Positions 7,496-12,962 of a stretch of 13,084 nucleotides of DNA are shown here, piece after piece. Location: the NCBI GenBank assembly GCA_027297485.1, contig JAPUHZ010000270.1, positions 1-13,084 of the forward strand, in the 5' to 3' direction. Made by a program: the position numbers and the translations under genes. Positions within the stretch are counted from its first letter, which is position 1; every line of letters begins with the position of its first letter. The DNA is from Deltaproteobacteria bacterium (lineage in GTDB: Bacteria > Desulfobacterota_B > Binatia > UBA9968). Below the pieces are notes generated by a model. It saw only the letters and a program-made list of their open reading frames with translations. It did not search any database and was not told the origin of the DNA.

Positions 7496-9127
7496 GTGGA
7501 GGAGGATAAAATTGGAAGAAAGGAATCTCAGAGAATAATGCTGAATTTGGGGAGTGAGACGTTGATTTTTCATGAGGGCCATGATGATGAGCATGACTGG
7601 GAGCATGAGGATGTTGCCGATATGCCGTTGGATGAGGAGCATCCCATGTGGCGCTCAGAGCGCATATCTCTGACTTCCGTGGGAATCGACATCGGCTCCT
7701 CCACCTCTCATCTCATCTTTTCCCGCTTGATCCTGCGCCGCCAGGGCATTGCGCTTTCCAGCCGTTTTATAGTGGTTAAGCGGGAGATCCTATATGAATC
7801 TCCGATCTTGCTGACCCCTTATCTGGACAAGACTACCATCGACACAGCGAATTTGGACGAGTTTATCCACGAGGCCTACCGGCAGGCCGGGTTGACCCCA
7901 AAAAATATTGATACCGGAGCGGTGATCGTTACCGGGGAAGCAGCCAAAAAAAAGAATGCCGATGCTATAGTTGCCCTTTTTTCCGCACAGGCCGGGAAGT
8001 TTGTCTGTGCGACGGCGGGACATAACCTAGAGGCTATACTTTCAGCTTACGGCTCCGGTGCGGTGGCGATGAGCCAGACCGAGGAGGGCGATTTTGCTGT
8101 TATGAATGTGGACGTCGGCGGGGGCACCTGTAAGATTGCCATTGTAAAGAAAGGAAAGGTGATCGATACCGCCGCGTTGGAAGTGGGAGCGCGGCTGGTG
8201 GCGTTAGATCAAGACGGCAGGATCGATCGCATTGAGGACGCAGGGCTCAAGATAGCACAGGCGGCCGGGATCTCTCTCACCCTGGGAGGTTCGCTCAAAG
8301 AAGAGGAGAAGGAGAGCATGGCCCGCATCCTCTGCGACTGCCTCTTTGAAGTCTTAGAACGGGGTTCGCTCTCCCCTTTGACCCAGAGTTTGATGCTCAC
8401 ACCGGGGATCGATTTTAAAGAGCGCATCGATACTGTGATGTTTTCCGGAGGGGTATCCGAGTATATCTATGATTTTGAAAGGAGAGATCTCGGTGACTTA
8501 GGGAACCATCTTGGGCGGCAGGTGCGGGAACGGGCCCTGAAGCTGGCCGGGAAGATAGCAGTGAAAAGAGCCGACGTGCGTATACGGGCCACCGTCATCG
8601 GCGCTTCCCAGTACACGGTTCAGGTCAGTGGAAACACCATATTTCTCTCTCATCCTGATCTTCTTCCTCTCAGGAATTTGCAGGTGGTCACTCCCCAGAT
8701 TCTACAGAAGGAAGTGCTTACCTCGGCAGATGTAGAGAGCTCAGTTGTACGGGCTTTGCAACGTTTCGATATCCATGACGGTGAGAGGGCTGCGGCCCTC
8801 GCCATCCATTGGGAGCTAGGGCCCTCTTATCCTCTTATTCGGACTCTGGCCGAAGGGGTGGCAAAGGCGATGAAGGAGCACGTTAATAAAGGGCAGCCTC
8901 TGGTTCTGGTCTTTGATGCGGATATCGCAAAATTGGTGGGCAATATTATTGATAAGGAGCTCTTACCCGGTTCGGGTATCATTTCCATTGATGGGATCGA
9001 CCTCAAGGATTTTGATTTTATCGATATTGGAGAAGAGATCCCCGACGCCAAGGCCGTCCCGGTTGTCATCAAATCCTTGATCTTCCGCCATGCGGAACGG
9101 GGCCGGGGCCACACACACAGCCATTAG
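7496..9127 (+). CDS. eutA: EutA-like ethanolamine ammonia-lyase reactivase
   Basis: A 543-aa member of the EutA family, ASKHA-fold ATPases that reactivate B12-dependent ethanolamine ammonia-lyase by exchanging damaged cobalamin. Visible signatures are the phosphate-1 loop SVGIDIGSSTSHLIFSRL (61-78), IVTGEAAKKKNA (144-155), the phosphate-2 loop NVDVGGGTCKIAI (204-216), FSGGVSEYIY (316-325), and IDIGEEIP...VPVVIKSLIF near the end. It is longer than enterobacterial EutA (about 467 aa) because about 58 extra N-terminal residues precede the domain. These include an acidic His-rich run HEGHDDEHDWEHED (26-39), and the C-terminus ends HTHSH. No eutB, eutC or microcompartment gene is near. The start is uncertain: GTG 7496 has AGGG before it, GGAGGAGG lies just inside the frame, and ATG 7538 (MLNLGSET) is an alternative that keeps the His-rich run. 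Confidence 0.88.
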   Translation: MEEDKIGRKESQRIMLNLGSETLIFHEGHDDEHDWEHEDVADMPLDEEHPMWRSERISLTSVGIDIGSSTSHLIFSRLILRRQGIALSSRFIVVKREILYESPILLTPYLDKTTIDTANLDEFIHEAYRQAGLTPKNIDTGAVIVTGEAAKKKNADAIVALFSAQAGKFVCATAGHNLEAILSAYGSGAVAMSQTEEGDFAVMNVDVGGGTCKIAIVKKGKVIDTAALEVGARLVALDQDGRIDRIEDAGLKIAQAAGISLTLGGSLKEEEKESMARILCDCLFEVLERGSLSPLTQSLMLTPGIDFKERIDTVMFSGGVSEYIYDFERRDLGDLGNHLGRQVRERALKLAGKIAVKRADVRIRATVIGASQYTVQVSGNTIFLSHPDLLPLRNLQVVTPQILQKEVLTSADVESSVVRALQRFDIHDGERAAALAIHWELGPSYPLIRTLAEGVAKAMKEHVNKGQPLVLVFDADIAKLVGNIIDKELLPGSGIISIDGIDLKDFDFIDIGEEIPDAKAVPVVIKSLIFRHAERGRGHTHSH

Positions 9128-9160
9128 CAGACCGTTGAAAGCGAAAGTATCTTCGGCCAC

Positions 9161-9192
9161 GTCTTCCGATCCGGTCACATCTTTGATTCTGC
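9161..9192 (+). repeat. 32-base direct repeat, copy 1
   Basis: Matches 10049-10080 in the same orientation at 31 of 32 positions; the last 27 bases (9166-9192, starting CCGATCCGGTCACATC) are identical. It lies between the eutA-like gene and the PIN gene. The two copies bracket the PIN and 69-aa gene pair. Confidence 0.9.
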
Positions 9193-9273
9193 ATCATTGC
9201 TTGGACTGGCTCTCTCCGGCTAGCCTTCTTCTCTACCGAAGAATTATGAAATCCAGAGTCGTGGCTTACCCTA

Positions 9274-9285
9274 AATCTATAGATT
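9274..9285. promoter_or_regulatory. 12-base palindrome upstream of the PIN gene, possible operator
   Basis: AATCTATAGATT is a perfect palindrome about 50 bases before the PIN coding sequence. It is AT-rich in a GC-richer setting, as expected of an autoregulator site in a toxin-antitoxin promoter. A 12-base palindrome is expected a few times by chance in a window this size, so support is weak. Confidence 0.25.
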
Positions 9286-9333
9286 GTAGACGCGGAGTCC
9301 TGGGTCTACTAAAACGGCGCGGACGGAAGCAGG

Positions 9334-9777
9334 ATACGCTTATACGTCGATCTGAACTGTTTCAATCGTCCTTTTGATGATCAGCGTCATGAACGTGTCC
9401 GCCGGGAGACGGTTGCTGTCTTTAACATCCTAAACCGAGTTCTCGAAGGAAATGATAGCCTCATTTGGTCCTGGGTGCTCAGCTTCGAGAATTCAAGGCA
9501 CCCCAAACCGGACCGGCGTGACGAAATCGCCCTCTGGCAAGGTCGCGCAGAGGTGGTGGTTGCGGTTAACACAAAGATTCGAAGGCGCTCACAACAGCTT
9601 GAGGCGCAGGGTATCCCGGCGTTGGATGCAGCCCATTTAGCGTCGGCTGAGGCAGGCGGGGCAGAGATCTTCCTTACGTGCGATGATGTTATTATAAGGC
9701 GAGCCCGGCGGCTAGGGTTGGGTTTACGAGTGATGAATCCTGTGGCATATTGGAAAGAGGTATTCTCTCATGGCTAA
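9334..9777 (+). CDS. PIN-domain nuclease, probable toxin, with ATA in place of its start codon
   Basis: The recognisable PIN protein is 147 residues, starting RLYVDLNCFNRPFDDQ after an ATA at 9334. The acidic residues expected of a PIN ribonuclease site are all present: D6, E52, D98 (in ALDAAHLASA) and D117/D118 (TCDD). Relatives of this family start with Met-Arg/Lys then an L-Y-L-D type strand, so ATA stands where ATG would be. An in-frame TAA at 9310-9312 leaves no ATG, GTG or TTG before it. The first usual start is GTG at 9475, which would remove 47 residues including D6. The gene may therefore start at ATA, or be an inactivated copy that lost its start by one base change. Its end overlaps the next gene by 8 bases. 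By family it should cut RNA and be held in check by the small neighbour. Confidence 0.75.
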   Translation: MRLYVDLNCFNRPFDDQRHERVRRETVAVFNILNRVLEGNDSLIWSWVLSFENSRHPKPDRRDEIALWQGRAEVVVAVNTKIRRRSQQLEAQGIPALDAAHLASAEAGGAEIFLTCDDVIIRRARRLGLGLRVMNPVAYWKEVFSHG

Positions 9778-9979
9778 GAAGCTGAACGAACAGGAGCTTC
9801 GTCAACAGGCAGTTAAGGTCTTGGCTGAAAAGCTGGGTCCTGTGGAAGCGTTAAGGTTCCTTGCTTTGGTATCCCGCGAGCCCTTTGATTATCAGAAGTG
9901 GCGAAAGGAGTACTTCTCTCGCTATAGCCTCGACGATCTGCTCGGTGAAGTTCGTGAACACCACAGCCAAAGAGGTTAA
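9770..9979 (+). CDS. Small protein, putative antitoxin partner of the PIN gene
   Basis: 69 residues, mostly helical and charged, with MAKKLNEQELRQQAVKVLAE at the start and a motif EPFDYQKWRKEYF (37-49). I recall similar small unnamed proteins beside this PIN subfamily, but cannot name a domain. The start codon overlaps the PIN gene by 8 bases and AGAGG lies about 10 bases upstream, so the two are co-translated. The antitoxin role is inferred from size and pairing only. The order, toxin first, is the reverse of most type II pairs. Confidence 0.65.
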   Translation: MAKKLNEQELRQQAVKVLAEKLGPVEALRFLALVSREPFDYQKWRKEYFSRYSLDDLLGEVREHHSQRG

Positions 9980-10048
9980 TGTGAAATCCTCGGGAGGCTA
10001 AGGTTTCGCTATCTCTTTGCACGAACACGATTCACGACCGACGGCTGG

Positions 10049-10080
10049 GTCTCCCGATCCGGTCACATCTTTGATTCTGC
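10049..10080 (+). repeat. 32-base direct repeat, copy 2
   Basis: The partner of 9161-9192, differing only at 10053 (C instead of T). It ends 10 bases before the ATG of the ORF6N remnant. The repeat period is 888 bases and the segment between the copies carries the PIN pair. Confidence 0.9.
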
Positions 10081-10090
10081 GTCTTCTTTC

Positions 10091-10248
10091 ATGTTTCAAT
10101 TGACACGGCAAGAGTACGAGGCTTTAAGGTCGCAATTTGCGACCTTCATCTGATGACTCCGCCCGAGGCAGGGAAGCGGAAGATCGGCTTTATCGTCAAA
10201 GAAAGGGCGGCAAAATACGGGAGGTCTCTAAGTCAATCCAGGCATTAA
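10091..10248 (+). pseudogene. Decayed ORF6N-domain (phage-type regulator) gene
   Basis: Two short peptides in different frames match the two parts of an ORF6N-domain protein. First is MFQLTRQEYEALRSQFAT (from 10091, stop at 10151-10153), the phrase that follows the ...FPEDF segment in this family. Second is LMTPPEAGKRKIGFIVKERAA (from 10150, stop at 10246-10248), which resembles the C-terminal tail ...IRQLM.PP....KRRIGF. The middle of the gene, including the usual FTEQGVAMLSSVL region, is gone, and the two ends now lie side by side out of frame. The match is from memory of the family. ORF6N proteins are common in prophages and mobile regions, so this suggests past acquisition followed by deletion. 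Confidence 0.65.
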
Positions 10249-10355
10249 GAACCTCGATCAGTAGAGGAAAGGGAAAGATTGTTAAGATTGTTATGTCTGA
10301 GATAGCTCGGGTTTGACGGACACCTCAAAAGGGGGGAGCAGTCGAAATACTTGCC

Positions 10356-10673
10356 TTACAGGTCCAACGCAAATCGGACAGCTTTTTTGATCTTATCCAG
10401 GGTTTCAGTAGGGAGTGAACCAAGTATTCGCTGCAAGCGAATCACCGGAATAGAGCCGATGCCTTGAACGTTTGCAACTGACATCTCTTTTAGGAACCTT
10501 AGATTACCCAACTCAATTTCATAATGGCTGCGGCGGTTCTGTGTGGTGAGTGGAATATACGTCACAAGCGCACGGGGCGCCTGAGGGTCATCGCGAGAGA
10601 GTATAACGACAGGGCGAGTCTTCGCTGCTAGGCCCAGATCGGCAAGCCAGATTTCACCCGGCTTTGGGCTCAT
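10356..10673 (-). CDS. MazF/PemK-type mRNA interferase toxin
   Basis: 105 residues with the PemK/MazF fold: GEIWLADLG (6-14), KTRPVVILSR (18-27) with the conserved basic residue of the active site, YIPLTTQ (39-45) with the conserved Thr/Ser, and SVANVQGI (65-72) before a C-terminal helix. Length is typical. Members cleave mRNA at short motifs when not bound by antitoxin. The ATG at 10673 lies 20 bases inside the upstream antitoxin gene and has no clear Shine-Dalgarno sequence, so it depends on translational coupling. It is transcribed away from the AbrB-VapC pair and towards the PIN pair. Confidence 0.9.
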   Translation of the reverse strand: MSPKPGEIWLADLGLAAKTRPVVILSRDDPQAPRALVTYIPLTTQNRRSHYEIELGNLRFLKEMSVANVQGIGSIPVIRLQRILGSLPTETLDKIKKAVRFALDL

Positions 10674-10839
10674 CGATAATGTCGAGCACTTCCTGCTCGA
10701 CCTCGCGGGAACGAGCTAGATCGAGCGCATCATGGTCGGCCAAGTCAATGATTTCACCTACGAGCTGCTCAACTTTCTTAGCTGTGTCGGGCGCCCACCG
10801 AGTCAGCTTCTCATCTAGCTTTTTAGCAATCGCCGTCAT
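10654..10839 (-). CDS. Antitoxin of the MazF/PemK-type pair
   Basis: 61 residues, acidic and helical, ending DLARSREVEQEVLDIIDEP, the kind of tail that binds a MazF-type toxin. It shows no AbrB or ribbon-helix-helix signature, so it is not a classical MazE and its DNA-binding part is unclear. It precedes and overlaps the toxin gene by 20 bases. The ATG at 10839 has TAAGGATAGGAT about ten bases upstream. Identity as antitoxin comes from position and size together with the clear toxin beside it. Confidence 0.8.
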   Translation of the reverse strand: MTAIAKKLDEKLTRWAPDTAKKVEQLVGEIIDLADHDALDLARSREVEQEVLDIIDEPKAG

Positions 10840-10848
10840 AGTGAAAGC

Positions 10849-10877
10849 ATCCTATCCTTAAATATCCCCTGCGTCAA
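10849..10877 (-). promoter_or_regulatory. Probable promoter of the MazF pair
   Basis: On the minus strand TTGACG (10877-10872), a 17-base spacer, then TAGGAT (10854-10849). Spacing is ideal and the elements match the sigma-70 consensus at 5 and 4 of 6 positions. Transcription would begin only about 3-5 bases before the antitoxin ATG, so the message could be nearly leaderless. Confidence 0.4.
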
Positions 10878-10889
10878 CTTTTGCCTGTT

Positions 10890-10925
10890 TCAGCCGAAGG
10901 CTGATCCGCCAATCTTTGTGGCGGA
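10890..10925. repeat. Two adjacent hairpins (REP-like)
   Basis: TCAGCC-GAA-GGCTGA (10890-10904) is followed without a gap by TCCGCCA, a 7-base loop and TGGCGGA (10905-10925). The second stem can extend, across a 2-base bulge, by pairing AGGC (10898-10901) with GCCT (10926-10929), which would compete with the first hairpin. There is no T-run. It looks like a dispersed palindromic repeat rather than a riboswitch. Confidence 0.6.
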
Positions 10926-11020
10926 GCCTACTGCCTGATGCATATTGTTTTGTTCCTTCTCCTTCCGCTTTCATATTTCATCCTTCTTCTCTCGCCTACT
11001 GCCTCCCGCCTGTTTTTCCC
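10926..11020. repeat. Degenerate pyrimidine-rich repeat tract
   Basis: Short C/T-rich units such as GCCTACTGCCT (identical at 10926-10936 and 10994-11004) and TTCCGCTTTCATATTTC (10963-10979), the latter identical to 12841-12857 beyond the last toxin gene. The composition differs sharply from the neighbouring genes. Confidence 0.7.
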
Positions 11021-11152
11021 AATTGACGCTCAACTCACGGCCTTGCACGTTCCGTATTGCTTCAGAGGCAATTAGATACATTATCAGCACCCCTGTTAGA
11101 GATTCCAGGATTGGCTTAGGCTCCCGTCAGCCAATTAGGTGCTACAAAATTA

Positions 11153-11187
11153 ATTTGGCATACTATATATTTTCGGGTATACAAAAT
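11153..11187 (+). promoter_or_regulatory. Promoter and probable operator of the AbrB-VapC pair
   Basis: TTGGCA (11155-11160), a 17-base spacer and TATACA (11178-11183) form a good sigma-70 promoter 30 bases before the antitoxin start. An inverted repeat overlaps both boxes: ATTTGGCATAC (11153-11163) and GTATACAAAAT (11177-11187), pairing at 9 of 11 positions across 13 bases. That is where an AbrB-type antitoxin, alone or with VapC, would bind to repress its own operon. Confidence 0.6.
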
Positions 11188-11212
11188 AAAAATGGGTGCC
11201 TCAGGAGGGACT

Positions 11213-11443
11213 ATGGATAGATCGGTAGTAACGGTTAAAGGCCAAGTGGTGATTCCATCCAAGCTTCGGCGGAAATTCAACATCAAGAAGGGAACGCAGG
11301 TCTATCTCTACGAGCGCAACGGAGAAATCATCATAAAGCCGATCACTGACGAATATATCCAGAAGATGGCCGGTATGGCCGGGACAAAGGGCAAACTCCT
11401 TAAGGCCCTGATGAAAGAAAAAGCGAAGGAGCGTGAGCTGTGA
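11213..11443 (+). CDS. vapB: AbrB/MazE-type (SpoVT-AbrB) antitoxin
   Basis: 76 residues. The N-terminal swapped-hairpin DNA-binding domain reads SVVTVKGQVVIPSKLRRKF (4-22), followed by the strand pairs VYLYERNGEIIIKPI (30-44). The Lys/Glu-rich helical C-terminus would wrap the toxin. The start at 11213 is chosen over an upstream ATG at 11192 because AGGAGGG (11203-11209) sits just before it, between the two. Its stop overlaps the vapC start by 4 bases (GTGA), so the pair is translated together. It should repress its own promoter through the inverted repeat just upstream. Confidence 0.93.
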   Translation: MDRSVVTVKGQVVIPSKLRRKFNIKKGTQVYLYERNGEIIIKPITDEYIQKMAGMAGTKGKLLKALMKEKAKEREL

Positions 11444-11844
11444 GAGCAGCCGTGAGAGCCCTGGACAGCTATAGGCTCATAGCCTACATCGAGGGAGAAG
11501 CCGGCAAAGACACAATGATCGAAATTTTCCGTTCGGCTAGAGATTCCGGTAAGGCACTTTACCTTTCCGTGGTGAACTGGGTGGAAGTTTACTACATAAC
11601 CCTGAGAGAGGCAGGCCGAGAGAGAGCAGAAGAAGTGGCCCACCTTATCTCGACCCTTCCAATAGAGATTGTCGATGCCGATCTAGAACTGGCCAAACAG
11701 GCGGCTCTGTTCAAGGCGAGTAAAAAGATGTCCTACGCTGACTGCTTCGCCGCGGCCTTGGCAAAATTGCGGAAGGCTGAATTGGTGACGGGCGATAAGG
11801 AGTTTAAACAGGTAAAGGCGGAGATAAGAATTTCCTGGCTGTGA
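11440..11844 (+). CDS. vapC: VapC-type PIN-domain ribonuclease toxin
   Basis: 134 residues, normal for VapC. All four acidic active-site positions are visible: D9 (RALDSYRLIAY), E49 (VNWVEVYY), D101 (SYADCFAAALA) and D119 (LVTGDKEF). The start is GTG, overlapping the antitoxin stop by 4 bases. VapC toxins are Mg-dependent ribonucleases, often cutting tRNA or rRNA, neutralised by the cognate VapB. Sequence differs clearly from the other two PIN proteins in this window, so these are not recent duplicates. Confidence 0.93.
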   Translation: MRAAVRALDSYRLIAYIEGEAGKDTMIEIFRSARDSGKALYLSVVNWVEVYYITLREAGRERAEEVAHLISTLPIEIVDADLELAKQAALFKASKKMSYADCFAAALAKLRKAELVTGDKEFKQVKAEIRISWL

Positions 11845-12015
11845 TGTGACTATCCCGTGATCCTCGGCCCCTGTCCAATACTAGAAGGCCGCATAAGCTC
11901 TCCAATCGAGAAGGGAGGGTCTGACCCTAACATCACCAGACGTTAAAATTCTTTAAAGCCATACTCGTAACTATTTAAAAGCATTGACTATTGTTAAGAC
12001 AAAAAATTATCGTGC

Positions 12016-12054
12016 TAGAACATACTTGACAACACATTATCAGTAGGTTCTAAT
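12016..12054 (+). promoter_or_regulatory. Near-consensus promoter of the RHH-VapC pair
   Basis: TTGACA (12026-12031), a 17-base spacer and TCTAAT (12049-12054): 6 of 6 and 5 of 6 matches to the sigma-70 consensus. The -10 ends 20 bases before the start codon. An inverted repeat TAGAAC (12016-12021) and GTTCTA (12047-12052) brackets it, the right arm overlapping the -10, and could be the binding site of the antitoxin. Confidence 0.65.
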
Positions 12055-12074
12055 TATACCATTGGAGGTGTGCC

Positions 12075-12344
12075 ATGGCGCGTGTCAATGTTTTCTTAAA
12101 GGATGAGTTGCTCGACGAAATCAACGAAGAAGCCAAAGAGGAGGGAACCAATCGCAGCTCTCTAATTCAGACTGCATTACAAGAATATTTGCAGGCGAAG
12201 CGAAAGAAGCGGGAAGAGGAGGAGAAACATAAGAAGATGCAGGAGGCCTCTCGTAAAATAGACGAGCTGGCTAAAGAGCTTGGAGATTGGGATGGCGTAG
12301 CTATTATTCGCCGCTTCCGCGATACAAATCTGAAAGGAGAATAA
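12075..12344 (+). CDS. vapB: Ribbon-helix-helix (CopG/Arc-type) antitoxin
   Basis: 89 residues. The opening MARVNVFLKDELLDEINEEA gives the DNA-contacting strand and first helix; GTNRSSLIQTALQEYLQ (24-40) is the turn and second helix of the RHH fold. A very charged helical linker (KRKKREEEEKHKKMQE) leads to the toxin-binding C-terminus with DWDGVAIIRRFRD. GGAGGTG just upstream of the ATG is a strong ribosome-binding site. The stop codon overlaps the vapC start by one base (TAATG). It likely represses its own strong promoter. Confidence 0.93.
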   Translation: MARVNVFLKDELLDEINEEAKEEGTNRSSLIQTALQEYLQAKRKKREEEEKHKKMQEASRKIDELAKELGDWDGVAIIRRFRDTNLKGE

Positions 12345-12787
12345 TGGTTGCTCCGTATCACCAGGGTTATGTGGTGGATGCGTCGGTTCTTACTAAATGG
12401 TTTGTTGAGCGCAATGAACCCGATCGCGAACGAGCCCTGGCACTAAAAGAGCTCCATGTATCGGGACGCTCCATCATCTATGTCGTGGAACTTACCTTCT
12501 TGGAGGTGCTCAACGCCATCCGCTTCGGTGCGGGGACAAACGAAGAGCACGGCGCAAGAGCCATAGCCGGGCTTGAAGATTTACACCTCAAAATCACAGC
12601 CACTGATTTTCAACTGCTGCGCAAAGCCAACGCCATCGGCTGGGCCTACAAGATTACGATTTATGATGCCCTCTATGTAGCTCTCGCTGAGCAAGTGGGA
12701 TTCCCACTCATCACTGCTGATGGCGCGATGATCAAAAAGCTAAAGGGGCATAGCATTGTGGTGCCGTTGAGGGAACTAGAGTTTTAA
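12344..12787 (+). CDS. vapC: VapC-type PIN-domain ribonuclease toxin
   Basis: 147 residues from the ATG at 12344, chosen over an in-frame upstream start at 12287 because AAGGAGA (12333-12339) precedes it and it forms a TAATG junction with the antitoxin. Active-site acids are D12 (VVDASVLTKWF), E54 (LTFLEVLNAI), D108 (IYDALYVALA) and D126 (ITADGAM). This is the VVDASV...KW subgroup of VapC, distinct from the two other PIN proteins nearby. The function is ribonuclease toxin held by the RHH antitoxin. Confidence 0.93.
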   Translation: MVAPYHQGYVVDASVLTKWFVERNEPDRERALALKELHVSGRSIIYVVELTFLEVLNAIRFGAGTNEEHGARAIAGLEDLHLKITATDFQLLRKANAIGWAYKITIYDALYVALAEQVGFPLITADGAMIKKLKGHSIVVPLRELEF

Positions 12788-12794
12788 GGCCCCC

Positions 12795-12865
12795 ACCCCT
12801 TTTCGCTTTCAGCTTTCCGATTTCATCCTTGTATTTTCCTTTCCGCTTTCATATTTCCGCTTTGA
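12795..12865. repeat. Degenerate pyrimidine-rich repeat tract
   Basis: C/T-rich units of the form TTTCCGCTTTCA follow the last toxin gene. The 17-base piece at 12841-12857 is identical to 10963-10979, and ATTTCATCCTT (12820-12830) recurs at 10975-10985. It is the same kind of tract as the one between the MazF and AbrB pairs. No terminator hairpin is visible. Confidence 0.7.
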
Positions 12866-12962
12866 CTTCTGCCCCAACGGTTGACGAACGTTGTCCGGAA
12901 GGAGTAGAAAGCAGGGGATAAGTGGCAAAGGAGCGTAAATTTTAGAACGTTCGGAATATACC

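Larger units (their letters stand above)
9980..10355. other. Gap between the PIN pair and the MazF pair
   Basis: 376 bases holding direct-repeat copy 2 and the ORF6N remnant, both listed separately. Downstream of the remnant is a 9-base tandem duplication, AGATTGTTA twice (10276-10293). No intact gene, promoter or convincing terminator is visible. Confidence 0.6.
10840..11212. other. Divergent gap between the MazF pair and the AbrB-VapC pair
   Basis: 373 bases with no gene. From left to right it holds the MazF-pair promoter, two adjacent hairpins (10890-10925), a pyrimidine-rich degenerate tract (about 10926-11020), about 130 bases with no visible structure, and the promoter/operator of the abrB-like gene. 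A plus-strand open frame (10945-11220) runs through the low-complexity tract and is not gene-like. Confidence 0.6.

Noticed and set aside
9090..9377. 95-aa plus-strand frame overlapping the eutA end and the PIN start
   Set aside because: It is out of frame with both genes, passes through the direct repeat, and the conserved PIN residues are in another frame.
9475..9777. A 100-aa PIN protein starting at GTG 9475
   Set aside because: This start would discard 47 residues with clear family similarity, including a catalytic aspartate, so the coding region is taken from 9334.
10890..10929. Riboswitch or attenuator from two competing hairpins
   Set aside because: They have no T-run, match no known riboswitch core that I can see, and lie upstream of the likely MazF-pair promoter. 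A palindromic repeat is simpler.
10945..11220. 91-aa plus-strand frame
   Set aside because: It begins in a low-complexity pyrimidine tract and crosses the promoter of the AbrB-type gene.
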